NCBI RefSeq assembly: GCF_017873765.1 | Contig: NZ_JAGGKP010000006.1 | Location: forward strand, 62,001-126,000 | Direction of reading: 5' to 3' | DNA from: Paenibacillus sediminis | GTDB lineage: Bacteria > Bacillota > Bacilli > Paenibacillales > Paenibacillaceae | DNA length: 64,000 bases | Shown: positions 9,171 to 17,736 of the stretch, one piece after another | How positions within the stretch are numbered: the stretch's first letter is position 1 | Layout of the letters: every line of letters starts with the position of its first letter | Translations under genes and position numbers: made by a program | The notes under the pieces: generated by a model | Seen by the model: only the letters and a program-made list of their open reading frames with translations | Told to the model about the DNA's origin: nothing | The model's database searches: none

Positions 9171-10220
9171 TTATGCGTTCATTCGTCTTGAACGGATGCG
9201 TTCCTCTGCAAGGTGATCTGCTGCTAAATAAGCAGGTATTCCTTCGCGGCGTGAAATATCAAAGACTTGGGAAACAGTGTTGTAAATTTCCTTCACTTTA
9301 CGATATGCCCGCTCACGGTCATATCCGTTCCATTCCTCAGCAATATTAATGACGCCTCCAGCATTAATGACGTAATCGGGCGCATACACGATGCCCATCT
9401 GGTGAATCTGTTCACCGTGCCGCGGTTCCTTCAACTGATTGTTTGCTGAACCGGCGATTACTTTTGCTTTGAGTCGGCCGATTGTATCGTCATTGATTGT
9501 GGCGCCCATTGCACAAGGAGCGTATATATCGCACTGAACGTCATAAATATCTTTCGGGTCAACCGCTATAGCACCATATTGTTCTACGGCTCTCCGAACA
9601 GCTTCCTGATTAATGTCGGTCACAACCAAGTGCGCACCTTCTTCATGAAGATATTTACACAGATGAAAGGCAACATTCCCCACACCTTGGACTGCTATTG
9701 TTCTGCCTGTCAGAGAATCCGTTCCAAAAGCTTCTTTGGACGCTGCCTTCATCCCATGGTAGACACCAAAAGCCGTTGCAGGAGAAGGGTTCCCAGAAGA
9801 TCCTTTGCCAGATTTACCCGTTACGTACTTCGTTTCTTGATAAATAATATCCATATCCTCAACGGTTGTGCCAACATCCTCGGCCGTAATATAACGTCCT
9901 TGTAGCGACTCTACATATCGTCCAAATGCGCGAAGCATGCCTTGATTTTTATCTTTTCTCGGATCACCGATGATGACGCTCTTGCCTCCGCCGAAGTTAA
10001 GCGACGATACAGCATGCTTGTAGGTCATCCCTTTAGCAAGCCGCATAGCGTCTTCGATTGCAGCGTCCTCGGACCCATAATTCCACATTCGAAGTCCGCC
10101 GAGCGCAGGTCCAAGTGTCGTATCATGTATCGCAATAATCGCCTTCAGTCCCATCTGTTTATCCTGGCAGAATACAAGCTGTTCATAATCATCTTGCATC
10201 ATCGTTTTGAAGAGTTCCAT
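9171..10220 (-). CDS. bcd: Leucine (branched-chain amino acid) dehydrogenase
   Basis: NAD-dependent oxidative deamination of leucine, valine and isoleucine to 2-oxoacids, feeding the bkd complex encoded next to it. At 349 residues it sits in the Leu/Phe/Val dehydrogenase subfamily. The glycine-rich catalytic lysine motif [13 protein letters not shown] is present, with an upstream lysine in [10 protein letters not shown]. The NAD fold [20 protein letters not shown] occupies the middle. Start at 10220 with GGAGG 8 nt before it. A TATAAT -10 near 10283-10288 on the minus strand and a cre site downstream of it suggest a sigma-A promoter under carbon catabolite repression. Confidence 0.95.
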   Translation of the reverse strand: MELFKTMMQDDYEQLVFCQDKQMGLKAIIAIHDTTLGPALGGLRMWNYGSEDAAIEDAMRLAKGMTYKHAVSSLNFGGGKSVIIGDPRKDKNQGMLRAFGRYVESLQGRYITAEDVGTTVEDMDIIYQETKYVTGKSGKGSSGNPSPATAFGVYHGMKAASKEAFGTDSLTGRTIAVQGVGNVAFHLCKYLHEEGAHLVVTDINQEAVRRAVEQYGAIAVDPKDIYDVQCDIYAPCAMGATINDDTIGRLKAKVIAGSANNQLKEPRHGEQIHQMGIVYAPDYVINAGGVINIAEEWNGYDRERAYRKVKEIYNTVSQVFDISRREGIPAYLAADHLAEERIRSRRMNA

Positions 10221-10239
10221 TTCGATTCCTCCAGTTATT

Positions 10240-10253
10240 TGTAAGCGATTTCA
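10240..10253. promoter_or_regulatory. cre site (CcpA operator) upstream of leucine dehydrogenase
   Basis: TGTAAGCGATTTCA matches the CcpA consensus TGWAARCGYTWNCA at 13 of 14 positions. It lies 20 bp upstream of the start codon and downstream of the putative -10, a roadblock position. Catabolite repression of amino acid degradation by CcpA is established in Bacillales; its action here is inferred from the match. Confidence 0.65.
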
Positions 10254-10325
10254 AAAACATCCACTATCAGTATATCCATTATATCAATAAAGGGAAAGCA
10301 AGGAAAGTTTGGCATAATAAGTAAA

Positions 10326-10358
10326 TAAAAAACACCCGTTTTATTCGGATGTTTTTTT
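10326..10358 (-). terminator. Intrinsic terminator after the HAD gene
   Basis: On the minus strand AAACATCCG pairs with CGGGTGTTT around an AT-rich loop and is followed by a T tract. It lies about 25 bp past the HAD stop and isolates leucine dehydrogenase from the upstream operon. Confidence 0.7.
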
Positions 10359-10380
10359 GGCATAAAAATATAATCAGCAA

Positions 10381-11157
10381 TTATAGCAAACCTGCTTCAA
10401 CCAGACCGTTGCGAATGCCTTTCTCGTCGACATGCGTCGTAACAAAGTCAGCGAACGGAAGCAGCTCTTCGTGGGAGTTGCCCATAGCTACCCCAAAGCC
10501 AACCAGATCCAGCATCTCTTTGTCGTTCAGACCGTCACCGAAGGCAACTGCATCTGCAGCCGTCAAGCCGAGCTCTCTAAGCAGAGCTTCAATTCCTTGC
10601 GCCTTCGAGCCGTCCGTAGGCAGTACGTCCATCGCCTGCGGATGCCAGCGAATCAGCTTCAAACCAGGCAGTTTGGATTCATATAAATGCTCTTCATGAC
10701 TTTCACAATGGAGGAACACTTGATAAACACTGTCCGTCCGCCAAAAATCTGGATTGTAGCTAGGCAGTTCATCGACCTTGAGCGACTCTACAGAAGCCTT
10801 AACGAACGGATGATTCTCCTTGCTCGCAAAGAAGGAATGCTCTCCCTCGAATACAAGTGCGTGATTATGCTGAGCAGCGAGCGTAACAAGCGTCTCCAGA
10901 TGGCTCTTTGGAATTTCACGCTTGTACAGCGGCTTCCCTTTATATACGACATACGCGCCATTCAAGGTCACGTAAGATTCAATGCCAAGCTTCTCAGCAA
11001 GCGGTTTGATGAAGTAAGGCGCTCTGCCTGTGGCGATTACGGGTTCAACGCCCCGCCCTTTCAGTTCACGGATGGCTTTGACCGTATCCGCTGGAATTTC
11101 CTTTTTCTCATTGATTAACGTTCCGTCAATGTCAAAAAATACAATCTTGTAGCTCAT
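10381..11157 (-). CDS. Cof-type HAD-IIB family phosphatase
   Basis: Sugar-phosphate or flavin/nucleotide phosphatase of the haloacid dehalogenase superfamily. The nucleophile motif I FFDIDGTLI is near residue 7. Motif II is VIATGRAPYF, and motifs III/IV are in the segment ending DAVAFGDGLNDKEMLDLVGFGVAMGNS. About 258 residues, typical of Cof proteins. I start at 11155-11157, 11 nt after an AGGAG. A longer frame to 11244 overlaps dck and adds an unlikely 29-residue tail. It is probably co-transcribed with dck and dgk. Its substrate cannot be told from sequence. Confidence 0.88.
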   Translation of the reverse strand: MSYKIVFFDIDGTLINEKKEIPADTVKAIRELKGRGVEPVIATGRAPYFIKPLAEKLGIESYVTLNGAYVVYKGKPLYKREIPKSHLETLVTLAAQHNHALVFEGEHSFFASKENHPFVKASVESLKVDELPSYNPDFWRTDSVYQVFLHCESHEEHLYESKLPGLKLIRWHPQAMDVLPTDGSKAQGIEALLRELGLTAADAVAFGDGLNDKEMLDLVGFGVAMGNSHEELLPFADFVTTHVDEKGIRNGLVEAGLL

Positions 11158-11204
11158 GTTGTCCATTTCTCCTATCCTATATGTCATCTGTCCTGTTCTA
11201 TTAT

Positions 11205-11852
11205 TTACTTCACTGCCTTTTGGATCACATTGCTTACTTTCCATAGAATGTCATCCATAGAAGCCGGATCATGAACATCGTATTCGTCAATATTCAGCCG
11301 AAGGACAGGACACACTTTAAACTCGTTAATCCAATCCGAATATCTTTTATACATTTGTTCCCAATAGGACGGGTCTGTCTGAATTTCCATCTCACGTCCT
11401 CGCTCTTTGATTCGTTTTAGAATCGATGGCAGACTGCCTTCCAAATAGATCAGCACATCTGGATGCGGAAAATACGGCGTCATGACCATAGCTTCGAACA
11501 AGCTCGTATACGTCTCGTAATCGGTTTGGGTCATCGTGCCTTGGTCAGCATGCATTTTGGCGAAAATACCGGTATCTTCATAAATGGAGCGGTCCTGAAC
11601 GAATCCGCCCCCTGCTTCAAAAATTTTCTTCTGCTCCTTAAATCGCTCTGCTAAAAAGTATATTTGTAAATGAAAGCTCCATCTTTCAAAATCGTGATAA
11701 AACTTTTCTAAATATGGGTTATGATCGACTTTCTCAAACGATGTTCTAAAACCGAGGTGCCTAGCCAATTCAGCTGTTAAAGTCGATTTACCAACGCCGA
11801 CTGTACCGGCCACTGTAATCAGTGCATTACTCGGGATTCCGTATTTATTCAT
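11205..11852 (-). CDS. dck: Deoxyadenosine/deoxycytidine kinase
   Basis: ATP-dependent phosphorylation of deoxyadenosine and deoxycytidine in nucleoside salvage. At 215 residues it is closely alike in layout to B. subtilis Dck. The P-loop is TVAGTVGVGKSTLT; the substrate-site segments WSFHLQIYFLAERFK and FVQDRSIYEDTGIFAKMHAD are highly conserved; the lid-like KRIKERGREME follows. Its ATG overlaps the dgk stop by 4 bp (ATGA arrangement at 11849-11852), indicating translational coupling. Confidence 0.95.
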   Translation of the reverse strand: MNKYGIPSNALITVAGTVGVGKSTLTAELARHLGFRTSFEKVDHNPYLEKFYHDFERWSFHLQIYFLAERFKEQKKIFEAGGGFVQDRSIYEDTGIFAKMHADQGTMTQTDYETYTSLFEAMVMTPYFPHPDVLIYLEGSLPSILKRIKERGREMEIQTDPSYWEQMYKRYSDWINEFKVCPVLRLNIDEYDVHDPASMDDILWKVSNVIQKAVK

Positions 11853-12472
11853 CGTATTAACTCCTTTACTTGAGAGGCGATTTGCGCAAAATGTTCTGGG
11901 TTCTCAACGAAATCGATCTTAGTCCCGTCAATCGTTATGATCGTCGTGGACGGCTCTCGAGCTGCAATAGACGACATCGCTTCATCATAATCCTCTATCA
12001 ATTGCTGCAAATAGGCGGTGTCCATATTTTGTTCGAATGACCGTCCGCGTTTCTTAATTCTCTTAAGCAGCGTATCAAGGTCAGCTCTAATATAGAGAAT
12101 AATGTTCGGTTTCGGGAGATCATCGGTGAGCAAATGATAGATTTGACGGTACTTGTCCCGTTGTACGCCTTTCAGTGTCCGTTCGGCAAAAATGAGATTT
12201 TTATAAATATGATAATCAGAAATAACTGGCTTGTTCTTTGCAATATACTGAAGTCCAGTATCCTCTAGTTGTTTGTACCTGTTGCAGAGAAAGAACATTT
12301 CGAGCTGAAAGCTCCACTCGTCGATATTCTGATAGAACTTATCCAAAAACGGATTTTCTTCGACAATTTCCTTAACAACCGGAATATGCAGTTCGTTTGA
12401 AAGCATAGTAGCGAGCGTCGTTTTCCCAGCTCCGATAGGGCCTTCAACTGCAATAAAAGGGCCTTGTTTCAT
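11849..12472 (-). CDS. dgk: Deoxyguanosine kinase
   Basis: Salvage kinase for deoxyguanosine and deoxyinosine. It has 207 residues with P-loop FIAVEGPIGAGKTTLATML, EWSFQLEMFFLCNRYKQLEDT and the HLLTDDLPKPNIILYI segment characteristic of B. subtilis Dgk. It is the first gene of the dgk-dck-HAD transcript. A GGGAGG lies 7 nt before the ATG, and TACAAT near 12512-12517 on the minus strand could be its -10. The paired, overlapping kinase arrangement is common in Bacillales. Confidence 0.95.
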   Translation of the reverse strand: MKQGPFIAVEGPIGAGKTTLATMLSNELHIPVVKEIVEENPFLDKFYQNIDEWSFQLEMFFLCNRYKQLEDTGLQYIAKNKPVISDYHIYKNLIFAERTLKGVQRDKYRQIYHLLTDDLPKPNIILYIRADLDTLLKRIKKRGRSFEQNMDTAYLQQLIEDYDEAMSSIAAREPSTTIITIDGTKIDFVENPEHFAQIASQVKELIR

Positions 12473-12591
12473 AACATCCTCCCGTGCGGCATTGTCAGTG
12501 ACAGACTAATATATTGTACCACAGGATTATCTCTCTCCCACAGTAAAATTTTAGCGAATATATTCCGAAATTTGGTAATTATCTGCAAAAA

Positions 12592-12626
12592 AAGAAAACC
12601 CTTCTACGGGTATAAAAGGGTTGTAT
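12592..12626 (-). terminator. Intrinsic terminator of the permease/N-demethylase operon
   Basis: On the minus strand AACCCTT and AAGGGTT form a stem followed by TTCTTTTTTT. It lies about 235 bp past the stop of the reductase gene at 12859. The remaining spacer (12627-12858) holds nothing I recognise. Confidence 0.75.
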
Positions 12627-12858
12627 ATGTCTGATTATAATTAACAAAGGAGAACAAGAGCACCCTCAACACGAGAGACTCTTATACTTTAATCTACTAC
12701 TTCATTCATTTTCTTCTGATTAGTCATGCAATAGGATTGCAAACGTTTTGTCGCTTCTTCTTCATTCCATTTCCACTTAAATTCGTACATTTCTGCAGAG
12801 CCCTAAAGTTTTCTGTGTCTTCTGCATGTCCCAATCCCCCCAGAAGCAAAAATCTTGG

Positions 12859-13815
12859 TTATAAATCTAAAACAACAATTCCTTTTTGGGCCCGTGAGAC
12901 ACAGGCAATTATCACTTTCTTAGCAACACGTTCCTCATCATTTAAAAACGAGTCGCGATGATCCACTTCTCCATCCACCACATCAATTTGGCAGCTTCCA
13001 CACCCGCCTATCTTGCAAGCATAGGGAATTTCAACTCCACATGCGAGCAGCGTATTCAAAAGACTTTCATTCTCCGGTACTTCCAGAATTTTGCCGCTTC
13101 TACCAAGCTTCACTTGAAAGGCGTTCAATGGTCCAGTATGTTGTGTCTCGAACCATTCGTAGTGAATGTTTTTTGCCGGATATCCATATTTTCTGGCTTC
13201 TGCCGCATATTCCTTCATCATTTGAGCAGAACCGCAAAAGTACACATGGGTGCCAATATATTGATTTTCCATGATTTTCGGACTCATCCGGTTCTTCTCA
13301 CTTGAAAAATAGAAATGAACCTGTCTGGGATACATTGTGATCAGATCTGCAAAAAAGGCACACATTTCTCGAGATGGGGATGCATAGTGCAGTTCAAATG
13401 ATTTTCCCTGTTTTTTTAATTCCCGCATCATCGCAAGAAATGGCGTTATACCGATACCAGCAGCGAAGAACATATGATGCTTCGCTTCAAAACTAAGCGG
13501 AAAGTGACTTCTAGGGTAACTGATTTCGAGTTGGTCTCCCTCTTTCATATAATCATTCCAATACACAGATCCGCCCCTGGATTGCTCACTTCGCTGAACC
13601 GCGATTTGATAATATCCATCCGCTTTCGAATCATTGATTAAAGAGTAATGACGTTCGATGAGCCGGTCATTATACATCACATAAGTTGTAATATGAGATC
13701 CTCCGCTGAAGCGAGGGAGGAGAGAATCGTCCGCAGACCAGAGTTTAAAGCTTTTTACTGACGGGGATTCATATTTGATGTCTTTCACTATAACTTTGAG
13801 TCTACCTGATGTCAC
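12859..13815 (-). CDS. PDR/VanB-family oxidoreductase (FMN, 2Fe-2S reductase)
   Basis: Electron-transfer reductase of the phthalate-dioxygenase-reductase type, passing electrons from NAD(P)H through a flavin and a [2Fe-2S] cluster to a partner oxygenase. It has 318 residues. The flavin-binding motif RHYSLIND is near residue 55, and the nucleotide-domain start is AAGIGITPFLAMM. The C-terminal plant-type ferredoxin has the exact spacing C-x4-C-x2-C-x29-C (CKIGGCGSC then IIAC). It begins 17 bp after the DmmA-like gene in the same operon as the DUF3445 oxygenase, so it is very likely the dedicated reductase of that three-component enzyme. Confidence 0.9.
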   Translation of the reverse strand: MTSGRLKVIVKDIKYESPSVKSFKLWSADDSLLPRFSGGSHITTYVMYNDRLIERHYSLINDSKADGYYQIAVQRSEQSRGGSVYWNDYMKEGDQLEISYPRSHFPLSFEAKHHMFFAAGIGITPFLAMMRELKKQGKSFELHYASPSREMCAFFADLITMYPRQVHFYFSSEKNRMSPKIMENQYIGTHVYFCGSAQMMKEYAAEARKYGYPAKNIHYEWFETQHTGPLNAFQVKLGRSGKILEVPENESLLNTLLACGVEIPYACKIGGCGSCQIDVVDGEVDHRDSFLNDEERVAKKVIIACVSRAQKGIVVLDL

Positions 13816-13831
13816 TTCACTTCCTCCTCCC

Positions 13832-14638
13832 TCATATTGCCTTTATATTGCCTAAATAGGCACCTAGTCTCTTGGAATATTGATTTGAAACGTCCAGTAT
13901 GGTTCTACAGTGTTCGCACTGTACTTGGGTGTTTTGATTCCCTTTGGTCAGTTTGTAACATCGAACACAAAATACATATGGAGTCATTTCACCATAACCT
14001 TTAAATTGAAACAACTCATCTGAAAATCCAACATCCTCGGCGATTCTCTTCAAACGATCGACCATAGGCCAGGCTCCTGCCGCAAAAATATGAGTTCCGA
14101 TCTTTTGCCAGCTTAACAAAAAGTGTACATCTTTATTTTGAAATGAGATCGCCGTCGGCATACTGTCCTGCCACAATTTGTAGTTGATTTGCTTTCCTGT
14201 GATCTGAAGTTCATCGGTAACGAGCAGAATCATGTCTATATGAAGATTTGCAAGCATTTCCATTACGGTCAAGCTTTCAAGAAGTGCAATTTCTTCAATA
14301 AATAGAAGCACTTTCTGGGTATTCGGCTGTAGCACGAACGATAATGGGGACAAACACTCCAATTGGAAGTCATGAGTTCGAAGCTGGTTGAGAACATTCA
14401 ACCGTTCCTCGTCTGTCAAAAAGTAGGTATCGATAAAAATCCGGTACATACCGACCTCCTGATATGGGGCCGTAAAGCGAATCGGAAGTGAAAAAGACTG
14501 GTGCTTAAATCGAAGCTGTTCAGCGGCGCCATGATAAAAATTGAGGGATCCGGTCAACGTCTTCACTTCCAAAACGTAAATATAATCCGATATTCGTTGT
14601 TCTTGTATCAGTTTTAACCTTACGGCTTCCATACGCAC
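13832..14638 (-). CDS. DmmA-like subunit of an amine monooxygenase
   Basis: A 268-residue protein whose last 45 residues carry a zinc-ribbon-like pair, CVRC at 224-227 and CEHC at 241-244, followed by LDVSNQYSKRLGAYLG. That ending is characteristic of the family named after the dimethylamine monooxygenase subunit DmmA. The preceding region resembles a reductase-type domain without a clear cofactor motif. Tight spacing to the reductase (16 bp) and to the DUF3445 gene (14 bp) supports one enzyme complex. Family membership rests on my reading of the C-terminal motif; the exact role of this subunit (electron transfer or assembly) is not established by the sequence. Confidence 0.75.
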   Translation of the reverse strand: MRMEAVRLKLIQEQRISDYIYVLEVKTLTGSLNFYHGAAEQLRFKHQSFSLPIRFTAPYQEVGMYRIFIDTYFLTDEERLNVLNQLRTHDFQLECLSPLSFVLQPNTQKVLLFIEEIALLESLTVMEMLANLHIDMILLVTDELQITGKQINYKLWQDSMPTAISFQNKDVHFLLSWQKIGTHIFAAGAWPMVDRLKRIAEDVGFSDELFQFKGYGEMTPYVFCVRCYKLTKGNQNTQVQCEHCRTILDVSNQYSKRLGAYLGNIKAI

Positions 14639-14652
14639 TCCCTCCGGTCCTA

Positions 14653-15639
14653 TTATGAAATGGACTCTATCTGTTTGCTCAAATATGCTATCATTTTATC
14701 CTTATAAGGAAGATAACCTTTATACTCTGACATATAATCGGGCGCATCAAGCAGTACATGATAAAATTGCTTCGCCCATTTCTGGTTTTGAGTTAATTCT
14801 TCAAGCGAAATCAAGTGCGTATGCAGACTAAATAAAATGCCATTACTGCCAGGCAGCCGAAAAAGTCTCTGATCCTCAACCCTTAAATAAACGAGGTTAC
14901 CTGCATTTTCTGTGGTGACATTTTTCTTTTTCGGCGACCACTCATCAAACGATTCACGAAAGACGGGAAGCATTTTCTCAACGGTCGTGGTCCAGCTCGG
15001 CCTTCTAAAAGGCATCCCCGCTTCCATTCTCATTAAAAATCCCAAAACCTTTTCCGCCATACGGCTGCTATAAAATTCAGGAACAGGTTTATGAAATTCC
15101 AAAAAAGGCGTTCCTATGTTGAAGCCAATCGACCAGTTATTAGGGAAGCAAAGCTGTCCAGCATCCAAATATAGATTCCCATCCCTTTGTCCCAAATAAA
15201 ACAAATCCTCCTGCACATGCCGACCTATAAAATCCAGTGGCTCAAAAGGTAATGTGGATGCATCGCCGAAAGTAAAGGATTGCCTCTCCCCCAATAGGAG
15301 ATTTTCGAACATCCAGTGGTCACCATCTTTTTCGAGGTGGAAATAATGAGGATGCTGCGTTACCATTTCGTGAACGATGAACTCTAAAATTTCCCATTGT
15401 CCATTCATTGAATGCGGCATTGACTGATACGCGTGCTCATGCCGATCTTTCAAAATGTTCCGCTTTAATTCAATTTCTTCAAAATATTCAGGCGTAATGT
15501 CCAGCAAAACACGCGGTTCAAGCTTGAAAGAATCATTTGAATATCTATAGGAATCCCCTTTAAAAGGAAATGGGAAGCGATCAAGTAATGGCGTATCCGG
15601 AATTGCCCTTTTTGTCTGAAGAAGTTCGCGATTTTCCAT
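14653..15639 (-). CDS. Haem-dependent oxidative N-demethylase (DUF3445)
   Basis: Catalytic subunit candidate for oxidative removal of N-methyl groups from an amine, giving formaldehyde. 328 residues. The segments FPFPFKGDSYRYSNDSFKL, HSMNGQWEILEFIVHEMV, DASTLPFEPLDFIGRHVQED and FPNNWSIGFNIGTP are typical of DUF3445, the family of haem-dependent oxidative N-demethylases and of dimethylamine monooxygenase. It lies 32 bp downstream of an amine-type permease and upstream of the DmmA-like and reductase genes. No glutamine-dependent methylamine genes (GMAS/NMGS) are visible, so monomethylamine use is not supported here. The divergent ethanolamine lyase operon suggests a methylated ethanolamine as substrate; that is inference. 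Confidence 0.85.
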   Translation of the reverse strand: MENRELLQTKRAIPDTPLLDRFPFPFKGDSYRYSNDSFKLEPRVLLDITPEYFEEIELKRNILKDRHEHAYQSMPHSMNGQWEILEFIVHEMVTQHPHYFHLEKDGDHWMFENLLLGERQSFTFGDASTLPFEPLDFIGRHVQEDLFYLGQRDGNLYLDAGQLCFPNNWSIGFNIGTPFLEFHKPVPEFYSSRMAEKVLGFLMRMEAGMPFRRPSWTTTVEKMLPVFRESFDEWSPKKKNVTTENAGNLVYLRVEDQRLFRLPGSNGILFSLHTHLISLEELTQNQKWAKQFYHVLLDAPDYMSEYKGYLPYKDKMIAYLSKQIESIS

Positions 15640-15671
15640 TCTTATCCCTCCTTATCTAGATTCGGTGACCA

Positions 15672-17309
15672 TTATTCCGTCCCTTGTATCGTCTTCTTCA
15701 GCCCCAAATCGGTCTGTTCCAATCCCCTATTTCCTTTACCTCTATTAATCCGATCATGCACAGCTTTATACGCACCTAGATTCGGACCTTTAAAATTTTT
15801 CCGTGCCCGCGTCACGTACATAACGGCCAACAATACGAGCAATACGGCGAATACTTTTCCTGTAGCATAGTGCAGCGTAAACTGTTCTGTTATCTTGACA
15901 TCATTAGGTGCTAGGACAAATAAAATATCGATAAACAGAATCCAAACGACAGCAATCAAATTTACGCCAATACTCCAGTTTCCGAGCGACCAAGGTCCGT
16001 CGTCCTTTTTGGTCCAACCCCCTCTATACTGCGCCCTCAGCTTAAGCAGAAGAGGAACTAAGTATGAGGTATGTAATCCGATTACACTTAGAGAGGTCAC
16101 AACTGCATACACGTTATCGAAAATACTGCAGACAAAAGCCAGAATAGCCGTTAACCAAATGGCGTTTTTAGGTGTGCGGAACTTCTTAGAAATACTTCCC
16201 CAAAATTTCGAAATCGGCAGCCCGCCATCACGCGAAAAAGCGAAAATCATTCGTGATGCCGAAGTAACGCCGGAAAGCCCGCAAAACCACATCGCAAACG
16301 TAACCATCCATAGGATGATTTTCCCGAAAATTCCCCCCATCGCCTGCTCAATGACGACAATAAATGCATTGGAACCAGCGGCAGCTACGGCTTCCGGATC
16401 CTTAATCGACAATGTCACTAGAGCAAGCATAATAAATCCGAAAACACCCGATACAACTACAGATAAGTACACGCCCCAGGGTGCACGTACCTTCGGATCC
16501 ACCGTTTCTTCACTGGTATGAGCGGAAGCGTCATATCCGGTAATTGTCCATTGCGCTTGCAGAAGCCCAACCAAGAAAGCAAACCAGTAAGAAGTCGTGC
16601 TGTTCACTGCAGTCGAGAAGCTTGTGTCGAACAAATAACCAACGTCTTTCGAAGGACCAAAATAAATAAGCGTTCCAATAATAAGACCTGCGCCTAACAA
16701 ATGATAGATCGCGGAGACACTGTTAAGCTTAGCAACAACCTTGATGCCGACATGATTCAATATGGCATGGCTGATCAAGATGATGGCATAGACGGTCAAG
16801 ATTTGCGTTTTGCTGGGTTCCTCAAATAATAGAGATGAAGCGAACCCTGCACAACCAAAGTCAATACCTGCCACAACCGTAACTTGACCGATCATATTAA
16901 ACCAAGCGGAGAACCAGCCCCAAGATTTCCCGCCCAAAATGGATGCCCAATGATAAATCGCACCGGAGGTTGGAATTGCCGAGGTCAACTCCGCGAGTGA
17001 AGCCGATAAAAACAGAACGAATAAGGTCACTAGCGGCCAGCCCATCCCCATTACAGCAGGTCCGCCCTGATTAAAGCCAAAACCGTAAAGCGTAACTGCT
17101 CCGGTTAGAATTGAAATCACCGAGAATGAGATGGCGAAATTCGAAAAACCTCCCATGTCCCTTAGTAATTCTTGTTTGTACCCAAAGGCATTTAGACCGT
17201 CGCTTATTCCACCCTTTTGCCGAGCAAACCGTATCCCTCTACTTGCTTTCATAAATATAGACACCATGACAACAATCGCAACTATAATAATCGTCGGTCC
17301 CAAAACCAT
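15672..17309 (-). CDS. APC-superfamily permease, amino acid/choline transporter type
   Basis: Integral membrane transporter of 545 residues with about 12 hydrophobic segments. The conserved start LLRDMGGFSNFAISFSVIS, the loop ELTSAIPTSGAIYHWAS and SGVTSASRMIFAFSRDGGLP are hallmarks of the amino acid/choline transporter branch, which includes yeast choline and GABA permeases. It is the first gene of the leftward operon with the N-demethylase. It is separated from eutA by a 500-bp divergent promoter region, so it may import choline-like amines or ethanolamine derivatives. AGGAGGCGG precedes the ATG. The 5' leader is about 260 nt and contains a candidate attenuator. Confidence 0.88.
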   Translation of the reverse strand: MVLGPTIIIVAIVVMVSIFMKASRGIRFARQKGGISDGLNAFGYKQELLRDMGGFSNFAISFSVISILTGAVTLYGFGFNQGGPAVMGMGWPLVTLFVLFLSASLAELTSAIPTSGAIYHWASILGGKSWGWFSAWFNMIGQVTVVAGIDFGCAGFASSLLFEEPSKTQILTVYAIILISHAILNHVGIKVVAKLNSVSAIYHLLGAGLIIGTLIYFGPSKDVGYLFDTSFSTAVNSTTSYWFAFLVGLLQAQWTITGYDASAHTSEETVDPKVRAPWGVYLSVVVSGVFGFIMLALVTLSIKDPEAVAAAGSNAFIVVIEQAMGGIFGKIILWMVTFAMWFCGLSGVTSASRMIFAFSRDGGLPISKFWGSISKKFRTPKNAIWLTAILAFVCSIFDNVYAVVTSLSVIGLHTSYLVPLLLKLRAQYRGGWTKKDDGPWSLGNWSIGVNLIAVVWILFIDILFVLAPNDVKITEQFTLHYATGKVFAVLLVLLAVMYVTRARKNFKGPNLGAYKAVHDRINRGKGNRGLEQTDLGLKKTIQGTE

Positions 17310-17454
17310 ATCTCCGCCTCCTATGGCAAATCATTTTGTCTTTTAAAAGTAACAACTCGTCTTTTCTACCGCGAAATAGTTTGAAAATACAGTGTTTCTG
17401 ATTTTCACCTCCGAAATTACGGTTTGCAGCTATGTCCTTCTTCCGTTGTCTTTC

Positions 17455-17522
17455 TGTAAAACAAAAAGAGCACTTCGAATCCAGCACCGCTTCCCGCAGA
17501 ACTAATACAAAGCGCCCTTGCT
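17455..17522 (-). promoter_or_regulatory. Candidate attenuator in the leader of the permease operon
   Basis: On the minus strand AGCAA at 17522-17518 is followed by GGGCGCTTTG (17517-17508). That pairs over 10 bp, with G-U pairs, with CGAAGTGCTC (17477-17468), followed at once by TTTTTGTTTT. This is an intrinsic terminator inside the 5' leader, roughly 50-110 nt after the predicted transcription start. A very similar element occurs in the eutA leader on the other strand. Confidence 0.5.
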
Positions 17523-17575
17523 TTACAGACTATAAATTTTTTAATATAACCGCTTGATTCTGCGTCTTGCGACTC

Positions 17576-17604
17576 ATATTAATACACCAAAATCGCGAAG
17601 TCAA
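17576..17604 (-). promoter_or_regulatory. Sigma-A promoter of the permease/N-demethylase operon
   Basis: Reading leftward: TTGACT (-35, 17604-17599), 17 bp, TAATAT (-10, 17581-17576). This is near-consensus with ideal spacing and predicts a start near 17570 and a long leader of about 260 nt before the permease ATG. Confidence 0.7.
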
Positions 17605-17606
17605 CA

Positions 17607-17683
17607 TTTATGTTAGAAAACATTACATAAAACGTATGATATTTTTTAATTTTTTGGATTTTGTGTTAATTAACATGACACAA
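17607..17683. promoter_or_regulatory. Operator-like palindromes between divergent promoters
   Basis: Two symmetric sites lie between the leftward and rightward promoters. TTTATGT at 17607-17613 is inverted as ACATAAA at 17625-17631, with nested TGTT/AACA. A perfect 12-bp palindrome TGTTAATTAACA lies at 17664-17675, within a wider TTGTGT/ACACAA pair at 17661-17683. Both share TGTT/AACA half sites, suggesting one dimeric regulator controlling both operons. No regulator gene is adjacent. Confidence 0.5.
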
Positions 17684-17705
17684 ACTTGCATCTTTATGTT
17701 ATAGT
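17676..17705 (+). promoter_or_regulatory. Probable promoter of eutABC
   Basis: TGACAC at 17676-17681, 18 bp, then TATAGT at 17700-17705. It is moderate as a sigma-A promoter and overlaps the palindromic operator. The predicted start lies about 25 nt before the structured leader. Confidence 0.45.
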
Positions 17706-17736
17706 GTGTCTATAAATGGATATCGCTTGAAATAGA

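Noticed and set aside
17239-17487. 82-codon minus-strand frame in the permease leader
   Set aside because: Overlaps the permease start in another frame, is cysteine- and lysine-rich without family resemblance, and coincides with the proposed attenuator leader.
17676-17692. Sigma-54 (-24/-12) promoter before eutA: TGACAC...TTGCA
   Set aside because: Spacing between the GG-equivalent and GC elements is 9 bp instead of 10, and the -24 GG is GA. A sigma-A promoter fits the same place better.
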